Source of the DNA: Bursaphelenchus xylophilus
Lineage: Eukaryota; Nematoda; Chromadorea; Rhabditida; Aphelenchoididae
Assembly: GCA_904066235.2 (NCBI GenBank)
Contig: CAJFCV020000004.1
Span: forward strand, 9,114,001-9,178,000
Length of the DNA: 64,000 nt
Direction: 5' to 3'
Both the position numbers and the translations under genes were made by a program. Below are positions 54,670 to 64,000 of this stretch, one piece after another. Below the pieces are notes generated by a model. It was given only the letters and a program-made list of their open reading frames with translations. It did not search any database and was not told where the DNA came from. The stretch's first letter is position 1; every line of letters starts with the position of its first letter.

Positions 54670-57600
54670 ATGGAGGGTATAGACCCGGATACCCTTTTGG
54701 AATGGCTTCAAACGGGTGCGGGGGAAGAACGCGATCTACAGTTGATGGCGTTGGAGCAGCTTTGCATGTTGCTGCTGATGTCCGACAACATTGACAGATG
54801 TTTTGAGAGCTGTCCTCCACGATCTTTTATCCCTGCCTTATGTCGAATCTTCTTGGATGAAACGGCTTCAGAGAATGTTTTGGAGGTGAGTATTTCAATC
54901 TTCTTCTTGGCTTTTAGATCAACAACAGACGGTTGCAAGATTTTATGGTCGAAAATGACGTTTATTTGCAGGTCACGGCCAGAGCCATCACTTATTATCT
55001 TGATGTGTCGAACGAATGTACCAGACGGATTACTCAAGTCGAAGGTGCCGTCAAAGCCATCTGCCATCGTCTTACTTTGGCCGATATGAATGACAGAACC
55101 TCCAGAGATCTTGCCGAACAATGTGTGAAGCTGCTGGAGAGTGTTTGTCAACGTGAAACTCCAGCAGTTTATGAGGCCGGAGGTCTGCAGGCAATGTTGA
55201 CATTGGTCGGTCACAAAGGAAATGTTATCCACAAAGACACATTGTATTCGGCTATGGCCGTGGTTCAGCGTCTCTGCAGTCGTGTGGAGCCCACTGACAA
55301 CAATCTGAAGGAATGTGCCGGCGAATTGGGCCGACTTCTTACCCATGATGACCCAAAAGTGGCCGAAAGTGCTCTCCGATGTTTCGCCGCCCTCACAGAC
55401 CGATTCATCCGCAAATCCATTGATCCCACCGAGCTTGCGGAGCCGTCCAACCTTATCGAACACTTGCTGACTTCACTGTTGCCCAGTGGCGGCGGACATT
55501 CGGATGGGATGGTCACCAATAAATCCATTTCTTTCATATCAATTGTACTTTCATTGCTCAGTAATCTTTGCCGAGGGTCCCACAAGGTTACAATGCAGGT
55601 TGTCAGGTATGTTTTGAGAGGAATTTTCGAGATATTTCAAAAATTTTCGTCATGTGTAATATAGTTCTAAAAAAATAATGCTTAATTTTCAGCTCGGAAA
55701 AGTTGGTCCCGGCTCTGAAGAACATTTGCTCAAGTAAGGATGAGCGCTGTGTGCTCGACGCCCTCCGCCTTGTCGATTTGTTGGTCTTGTTGATGTGCGA
55801 TGGTCGAAGCTCCCTCCCCAAGAACAACTCCATTATCCCTTCATGCGATTCGATGTCGGCCAACTCTTCCTACGACAAAAGCCACCGGTATTTAATCGAT
55901 GCCATCCGTCAGCGCGACACTGACGCTCTTATCGACGCTTTTGAACATGGAAATGTAAGTTCTGATTTGATGTTTTGATTTCTGTCTTTAGGTGGATCCA
56001 AACTTTACCGATGATGCCGGACAGACCCTGTTGAACTGGTGTGCGGCCTTCGGAACGCTGGATATGGTTCAGTACCTCTGTGACAAAGGAGCTGATGTTA
56101 ATCGAGGCCAAAGATCTTCTTCGTTGCATTATGCGGCTTGCTTTGGAAGAGTTGATGTAAGTTGGGGAGAGAGAATGATGTATTTTTTGAGGACGAAGAT
56201 TAAAAAAAATTTATATTATTTTATACATTATCCTTCAGATTGTCACCGCTCTGCTTCGAAATGGCGCGAATCCCGAGCTCCGAGACGAAGAAGGTCGAAC
56301 GGCTTTGGACAAAGCCCGCGAACGCGCCGATGAATCGCATCAACAAGTCATCCAGATCCTCGAAAGTCCATCTGCTTACATGACTTCTGATTCCGAACGC
56401 TCTCAACGTCGAGAAACTGTCGAAATCCCAGAACAATCGGAACAAGAATCCTGCCAAATCGACCCAGAACTCAGCCGAAAAGTGATCCAACAACTCATCC
56501 CGGTCTTTTGTAATGTGTGTTTGAACTCGATGGTGACTTCTGTGAAGAAAGCGGCCTTAGGTCTGATCGGAAAATGCGTTCAGAATTGTTCGGCTGAAGC
56601 GTTTGATGAGCTGATGCAAGGAAAAGTCAAATCCATTGACTCCGACGATGGTGCGGCCTTCGTTGATGGCCTGACCAAGGTATTGGTGATGGTTCTAAAT
56701 GAAGAAGACAACACCGAAGGACACGAATATGTGCTAAAAGTATGTTTGACCAAGTTTATTATTGATTTTTTCGAAATTTAGATTTTGTTGGCCGTCTTGG
56801 AGAAGAACCCCACTTTTTGGGTTGATGAACTAGTACGGCTGGGCGTTGTAGAGCGCGTAGAACACTTGGCCAGCCAAGAAGTCCCCAATAATGAGTTCAT
56901 AACCGCCGCGGATGTCGCGAAAGAACAGGAAATTACGACCATCTCCGCGCCGAGTATTCGATCCCACTCAGGAACCCCCGCGAGGTCGGATTCTGCCCAA
57001 GCGGAGCGCCAGCAAATGCTCAATATCCCAGTGCAGAGCGAGGAGGAATTTCTGGATACTCAGACCCCATCGCCAACCCCGGAAAATGCCGATATCGAAG
57101 AGAAAAAGACGTTGAAAGAGGCGCTGGATACGATCCAGGAGCCCGGAACCTCGACCAGCGGAGATTCGTGGACTCTGAAGGACAAATCTCTGTACAAATG
57201 GAAGGACTGGCGCCTCATGCGGTCGACTGACAGCCTGTATGTTTGGTGCGACGCTGTGGCCATCGAACTGAGCGACGGTTCCAATGGATGGCTCAGATTC
57301 TTCCTCGATGGAAAACTGAACACAATGTATAGTAGTGGAGTCCCCGAAAGTGGCCCCGACAACTCGGAAACACGCTCTGATTTCATCCGCAAGTTCCAGG
57401 CGAATAGAAATTTGATGGGCGGCAATGGAGTGTCTCCAAAGCCGATCTTTTCGAACCCTCTGCCCGGAAAAAGCATCGATTCGGGCAATTGGCAGATCAG
57501 CTCAACCCAAGTCGACGAATTGGTCATCACGAACAAGGAAGGAGGCCAGCAGAAGGTCATAATCAAGGACGACCTCCCCGGATTCCAATACGAGACTTCC

Positions 57601-60600
57601 AAATTTTCAACCAAGAGTTTTATGGCCGAGTCGACGCTTGGATCGAATTTTGTGACCGGATGGGCGGCCCGAGGCGGCGAAAGACGCCTCAGATTCAGAA
57701 CGGAAGCTCAGAAGCAAAGAATCAACGAATTGGCCAAGGAATTGTGGAACAAACACCTGAAGGAGGCGAGAAACAAACCCCGAGAAGTGTTTGTTCAGCT
57801 CCGAAAAGCCGCCGAAGAATTGAGCGAAATCACCGAGATTTGCGCCCAAAATCAGGCCGACCAATCGAGAGCCGGCGAGCTGGCGGAGAAGCTTTCTGCC
57901 GTACGAGATTTAATGGTGAATGAACGTCTCTTGTCGACCTTTGAATTGGCCACAAGCGGAGTGATCCAAGCCATTTTGGGATTTGTTTCGGCCGCCCTAG
58001 AAGTGAGAAGAGGAGTTGTGGAAGAAGTGTTCAAAAAAGTGTTCGAAAATGAGGTATTGCTAAGCTCGATGGTCCATAGAATTGTCGATGTCCTAGAGTC
58101 GGTGGAGAAATTCACTCAACACTTGTATGACACCCCTGGAGGATCAGCAAATGGACTGCAGTTATTGACCAGAAGACTGAGATTTTCAATGGAACAAATC
58201 GATCCCGGCTGCCCCACCCAAAGCGAATTGTTGGACCGGACTGGAAGAGTATTGAAAACGGAGCCCTTGACCACGGTTGGACAGGTCAAGACTTTCCTAC
58301 ATCGAATGGTCGCCAAGATGTGGTACGATTTCCCCAGGGAGTCCATGGAATTTGTCCGAAACTTGAACGCAAAACACGCCCAAAATGAGGCCCTGGAACT
58401 GAAATACGAGTCGGATTTTGACACAAATGGCCTGATTTGGTACATTGGAACGAATGGAACAACACAATCAGAGTGGATCAACCCTGCTGCGGTTGGAGTT
58501 TTGCACATCACGTCGACTGATGGATCGAAATTACCTTATGGATGCTATGAAGACATCCTGAGCAGAGATGTGAACCCTTTGAACTGCCACACAAGCGATA
58601 ATAAGGACATAGCGATCACAATCGACCTTGGAGTGGTCTTCAAGCCCTCGGCGTATACCCTGAGACACGCCAGAGGCTATGGAAAATCGGCTTTGAGAAC
58701 GTGGGATCTGGAGGGATCTCTTGATGGAAAAGGCTTTGTTTTACTCTCAAGACATGAAAATGACACCTCCCTGAATGATGCCGGATCTACCTCGACCTTT
58801 TTTATCCCCGAAAATGAACAGATCTGTAAGGAATTAAAGGTTTTTGACATGAATTTTGTTAGAATTGTATTATACTTGACCTTCTAACTTGATATGCTTT
58901 TCAGCAAAAGTTCGATACCTCCGACTTCGCCAACGTGGACCGAATGCCTCCGGAGTGACTCATTACATATCCCTGAGTGGATTCGAAGTTTACGGAACGG
59001 TTTATAGCGCCATTGGAGACTCGTTCAACCCGGTACATCCGAAAAAACATTCATCCAAAAAAATCAAAGTTTTGCCGGTGAAATTGGACTCGAAAATCTC
59101 GAAATCTCAGGATGGACCACATGTCACAATGCCTGTAAGTTTGGAGGACACTTTTATTTGCAAGGGAAGATCAGAAAAAATGATTTTTTGTAAAAAAAAA
59201 TTTTCTTCCAGGGAAAACGAATTAAATCGTCAAAACCCACCGGATTCGGAAGAACTCAACGAGTGAATTCGTCAGATTCGAACTCCTCAATCCCCGGCAG
59301 CATTCACATTGCCCAATCGAGTGCCATGAACCCCGCCACAGTCGCTACCGCCTTGGCCAACAACACTGCCGCTCAAAGTCAGGGATCCCCGAACTCCTCA
59401 ATCCATCAGAAGTCAATGTCAACAACGAACCTCCTAGACGTCAATGCCGGACAGAAGAAGTCGACAAACTCGGTCTCGGCCACTCAACAGGCCTCATCAG
59501 CCGAGTGCTTGCAACGCCAGTCACCGTCACTCGAGAATTTGCTCTCCAGAGCAAGAGTTTTTGGCGATAGAAGAATCCCCGACCCGGTGCCAGAACACGA
59601 CGCACTGGATGAGTATTCAAGCCGGGAAAGTCATATCGACACGGCCAGCACTGCTACTCATGAGGAAAATAAAAAGTAAGCTGGTTTATTTTTTGTTTGT
59701 TTTCTGTTTTTAGGAATGAAAAGAAGTTTTGAACGGATTTTTTGTCAAATTTCAAGAAGATCGTCTAATAGTGGCCCATCTGATTTTTAAAAATTTCAGT
59801 CTCTCAGCCAGTACTCCGGAATTAGCCCAGCCCGAGCTTTCCATCGCCTCCAGCACCCCTCAGCCCCCAGCCGATCAAACCACCCCAACTCAAGCCAAGC
59901 CCCCACCTCGCCCACTCTACAACGGCATTGTCGACCTCTATCAGGAGATTGTGAAGAACGGCCAGTCGATTGAAGACGTCGATGAAATGGAACGCTACGG
60001 CCTAACAAGCTCGTATGTGGCCGCCACTCTGGATGAAATCATGGAAGCCGATGACATTGACAATTACGAATTCAGCAATGACGAGTTCAATGAGAATGAA
60101 CAGGAAGAACAACCGGAGGTTTCGGATGAAAATAACCCCAAAACAACCCTCACAACCATTGGGCAGGGCATCAAAAGTAAGATTGGAAATTACGCCGGAG
60201 CTCTGAAGAACATCGTCTCGCAAGCTGTGGAACCGAATCAGGAAGCGAGCGCGGCCAAGAAGGACCCCACTGGAGGATTGGCTAGCCATCTGGTAGGATT
60301 TTGCTCGAGAAATTTTCTTTGTTATTATGGTGAACCAAAAAAAATCCGATTTTTTATTAAAAATTTCAACATAATTTTACAACAAAAATCGGGATTTTTT
60401 TTGGTTCACCCTAATAGCAGTGAAAAGGCGTGCAGTTTTTTTGCGTATTCAAATTTTGTGATTTCAGGAAGAATTCTTCGAAGAACTCTTTGCCGATGAT
60501 GACGAAGAATGCGATGATGAATATGGAACCTCTCTCCCCGGCACAGAAGGCTCAACCCTGGAGCGGTTGGCCTCAATGGCCCCATTCCCGGTCTCCTCCG

Positions 60601-63600
60601 ACTTTGTGGACCGCTTGAGACGCCAAGCCGAGCCGGCCACCGAAACCGCGGGCCCTTCCACCACCCCGCAAAACTCGAGCTCCAGCAGCAGTGTGAACGC
60701 GCCGTTGAGAATCAATTGGCGAAATCTCCTTCGAGGATCCTCCTCAGAGTCTGCCGCTTCCAATTCAACCCCAAGTTCCTCCAAATTTGCCGCGATTCCG
60801 TTGAGATCCGAACTGGTCAGGCTTTTGGCAGAGTCCAGTGGATCAGACGGAGGCCTACAGCATGATGTGGTACTGTCCATGCTCGATGCGGCTGGTCTGC
60901 GAAGTCTAAGCGGAAATCAGCATCGATCCAACACTGGCGGTAGAAATACGCGCAAGCCGACCAGAAATTGGGATGATGAATATGTTTTGAGAAGACAATT
61001 CCACGCTCTGATCCCTGCTTTCGACCCCAGACCCGGAAGAAATAATGTTAATCAGACGTCGGATATGGAGTTGCCACCGAAAGACGTGAAATGCCCGAAA
61101 GTCAAGGATTTGAATAGGTAAGGGAGGAAGTTGTAGATGGTGATATTTTTTTGGCAAAAATTTTTATTTTTGGGAGAGTTTGGGGCTGAAGTTACAAAAA
61201 ATTGCTTGGATTTAGTTTGAATAGAGAAAGTAGAGCCTGATTGTCGATTTTCAGGAAGCGCAGCTACAACGAAACTAAGGAAACCGCCTCTCTGGAACTT
61301 TTCCTTAGAGGTCCCAACATCAATGGAGTAGATAATGCCACAATTTCCCTGGAAGACGGCGAAGAATCCATGTTCTCGGCCGTCCAAAGACTCCTCAACC
61401 TCACCAATTACGCCGCGAAAACGGATCGATCCAGGAAAATTTGGGAACCCAGCTATATCATCATGTATCAGAATGTGCTCCCAGAAGAAATTCCCCAGAA
61501 AATTCAAGCCACGGAGCCGCAGGATCTGGACGATTTGACAAGCGAGAAGAATGTTGTAGTGAAACAGTGCCTCGACACCCTTCAAGCCTTCCATGAACTG
61601 GCGGAGGATCATGCTTCAACCGACAGCTTTGTCAGCCAAAAGTTGACCCAAAAACTGTCTCAAGAATTGACCGATCCTCTTGTGGTGTCGGCCAAAGCAT
61701 TGCCAAGTTGGTGTGAGATGCTCGTCTACAAGTATCCATGTCTTTTCACCTTGGAAACTAGGTAAAATTGAGAGTTTTTAACTTGTTTTTGAGAAAAAAT
61801 TATAAATTATGGAAGTTTTTGACATAACTTGATGTTTTTAGAAGCATGTTCATGAACGCTACCGCATTTGGTACCTCAAGAGCTATTGTCTGGCTACAGA
61901 ATCGAAGAGACATGGTAAGAAAGGAGGAATATTGTTTTAGATAGGTTTTTTGGTATATAATCTATGCTTGAATGGAGAAGATAAAAAATTTTTGATTTTT
62001 TAACTAATTTTTGATTTTTAGCTCCTGGAAGAAGCCCGCACCTCCGCCTCGGCCTCCGGCTCGAATCAAGCCGGCGTCCGCAGAGAGGATCACTATCCGG
62101 AGTACCGAGTCGGCCGCATCAAACACGAACGCATCAAGGTCCACAGAGAAGGAGAGGAACTGTTTGATAATGCGGTCCGAGTCATGAAATTCCATGCCGC
62201 CCGCAAGGCCATCCTCGAAATCGAGTACCTCGGCGAGGAAGGCACTGGACTCGGCCCAACCTTGGAGTTCTATGCCCTGGTCGCAGCGGAGTTCCAAAGA
62301 AAATCCCTGGCCATGTGGTTGTGCGACGACTCCGACGAAGCCCAACAGGCCTTGGAAAAGGAGTCCCTCGATCTTGGAGAAGGCAAAAAACCCCCGGGAT
62401 TTTATGTCCGCCGCGCTGGAGGATTGTTCCCAGCACCCGCGCCACAGAACAGCAGCGAAGCCGAGCGGATCGCCGATTTGTTCCGAATTTTGGGAATTTT
62501 CTTGGCCAAGGTCCTTCAAGACGGAAGATTGGTCGATTTACCACTCTCACCACCATTCCTCAAACTTCTCATTTCGGATTCGGTAAGAAATTGAGAGATT
62601 TTGCGAGAAAAGTTGCGAAATTAAAATTTTTGGCGACTGAAGTTCTGAATTTTTCATTGTCTGTATTTTTAGGTGGCCGGAAGACAAGAATCGGACGTTG
62701 AATCGGTCTCATTGGACGGTTTGTTGAATCTAGATGACCTCGAACAGATCCACCCCCACAAAGCGAGATTTCTCCGCTCCGTTCAACGCCTTTGCCAACA
62801 GAAAGCTCAAATCCGAGCGGAAAAATCGTTGAGTCCAGCGGAAAAGCTCAAGAAAATCAACCAACTTCGTCTGGTCTTTGATGGAAATCACGAATGCTCG
62901 GTGGAAGACCTCAACTTGACATTCGTTTTGAACCCGCCGTCATCGGTCTTCAATTACTCGGAGTATGAACTGATCCCTGGAGGAGGCTCGGTGGACGTTA
63001 CCGTGGATAATATCGAGCTGTATCTTGGAAAATGCGTTGATTTCTACCTCAATTCCGGAATTAGAAAACAGGTAAGAGCTTTGATTAGTATTTTTCTTTG
63101 ATTTTTAGGTGGTTTTGAATGTTTATGAATTAATTTTGGTTCAACTTCCTATGGATAATATAATTTCTTGCAGGTAATGGCATTCCGGGAAGGATTCGAC
63201 TTTGTTTTCCCACTGAGAGCTCTGAAACCCTTCTCTGCAGCTGAAGTTCAGGTAAGGTTTTGATTTCTTTGCTGGAGTTTTAGGTTAATGCACGGTCATG
63301 TGTAATATCGGAATTTTAGAAGCTGCTGTCCGGCGAACAGTGCCCAGAGTGGACCAGAGACGACCTGATCAATTACACGGAGCCCAAGCTCGGCTACACC
63401 AAGGAGTCTCCAGGATTTTTGAGATTTGTGGATGTGGTTGCCGGCATGACTCCAGAGGAAAGAAAGGCCTTCTTGCAGTTCACAACTGGCTGTTCAAGTC
63501 TCCCACCGGGTGGATTGGCCAATTTGCATCCTCGACTGACTATTGTGCGGAAGGTTGACGGCGGCGGAGATGGATCTTATCCTTCTGTCAACACCTGTGT

Positions 63601-63694
63601 CCATTATCTAAAACTCCCGGAATACAGCAGCGCAGAGATCCTCAGAGAACGGTTGTTGGCTGCGACCAGCGAAAAGGGATTCCATCTCAACTAA
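54670..63694 (+). CDS. hecd-1: HECTD1-type HECT E3 ubiquitin ligase
   Basis: Sixteen exons: 54670-54885, 54972-55606, 55693-55954, 55992-56156, 56239-56739, 56782-58825, 58905-59134, 59212-59675, 59800-60292, 60468-61117, 61255-61761, 61842-61914, 62022-62582, 62673-63071, 63174-63251 and 63320-63694. All phases fit; about 2,550 residues against ~2,610 in human HECTD1. Order: N-terminal ARM/HEAT-like helices ([20 protein letters not shown]), ankyrin repeats near 370-450 ([20 protein letters not shown]), further ARM-like helices, a conserved central region ([20 protein letters not shown]), a SUN/discoidin-like domain near 1230-1370 ([20 protein letters not shown]), Ser-rich and acidic linkers, and a C-terminal HECT domain. 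The catalytic cysteine is in [18 protein letters not shown] ligases take ubiquitin from E2 as a thioester and pass it to substrates. I see no MIB/HERC2 domain after the SUN-like domain, where vertebrate HECTD1 has one. Confidence 0.95.
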
Positions 63695-64000
63695 ACTCCT
63701 CTCGGTCTGGTCTACCAACATCCGAATCTTAGGGTTATCAATTTCTGACATGGATAATATAAAAACATTGGATAGTGTCGCACTATTATCGCTGAAACAC
63801 ACAGCTAATGTATATTAGAACAAGATCTCAAACATTGTCGGTTTCATCACATCATACAGGTCTTTTGGAACACAAATTTTATGTTACACTACCTTCAAGT
63901 GTCGTAAGCAACGTGAAAACTGTCTTTATTTCTTGTTTTTGATCCGAAATCTTGGTTCAACAGGCGTTTCGGGCATGTAAAATTTCTCTTTTGTTCATTT
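63695..64000. other. HECTD1 3' flank
   Basis: The AT-rich 3' region runs to the window edge. No canonical AATAAA is obvious and no coding segment is seen. Confidence 0.5.

Noticed and set aside
54708..55463. 251-codon minus-strand frame
   Set aside because: Antisense of HECTD1 exons 1-2 and reads through their intron; the plus frame is conserved.

Overview
The window looks like a nematode genome segment of moderate to low GC. Coding exons are short and split by AT-rich introns with GTAAG/GTGAG donors and TTTCAG/TTTTAG acceptors. Most start codons lie 1 to 20 bases after an orphan TTTCAG-type acceptor, which is the signature of spliced-leader trans-splicing. The encoded proteins are metazoan: Piezo, Wnt5/CWN-2-like, HECTD1, a nematode-type Cys-loop channel, a KEOPS subunit, a PTS1 acyl-CoA synthetase and an ACT-domain threonine dehydratase. 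I assembled gene models by hand from reading frame and splice phase. All but one junction in the Piezo gene keep phase, and the summed exon lengths divide by three. Boundaries may still be off by a base or two. The species cannot be named from this sequence.

Layout. 1-706: foldback element with about 200-bp terminal inverted repeats. 3910-15931 (+): C-terminal two thirds of a Piezo channel, with two alternative first exons of equal phase, a frame-neutral candidate cassette exon, and introns full of tandem and inverted repeats. 16600-18750: tandem duplication of a small secreted cysteine-rich gene (- strand); the second copy carries a broken fragment of Piezo's last exon. 18750-24800: gene-poor, repeat-rich. 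24806-30040 (+): Wnt ligand with nested foldback transposons in its introns. 31999-35251 (-): acyl-CoA synthetase with a C-terminal AKL peroxisomal signal. 35252-38930: gene-poor, including a cluster of GCACTGTGC palindromes. 38931-40013 (+): TPRKB/Cgi121. 40252-42185 (-): threonine dehydratase. 42844-43405 (+): small mitochondrial inner-membrane-type protein. 43590-48032 (-): Cys-loop ligand-gated channel with an unusual charged N-terminal insert. 48033-54655: gene-poor, repeat-rich. 54670-63694 (+): full-length HECTD1-type HECT ubiquitin ligase of about 2,550 residues.

The protein-coding genes are unrelated housekeeping and signalling genes. I see no operon and no shared pathway among them. 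The accessory interest lies in the noncoding part: several families of foldback elements, one nested inside another with a clear TAA duplication; eight copies of an ACTTGACCCA hairpin; clusters of a GCAC(A/T)GTGC palindrome; and introns built from tandem units of about 125 to 160 bp. The most novel candidates are the duplicated secreted-peptide locus and the Piezo cassette exon.
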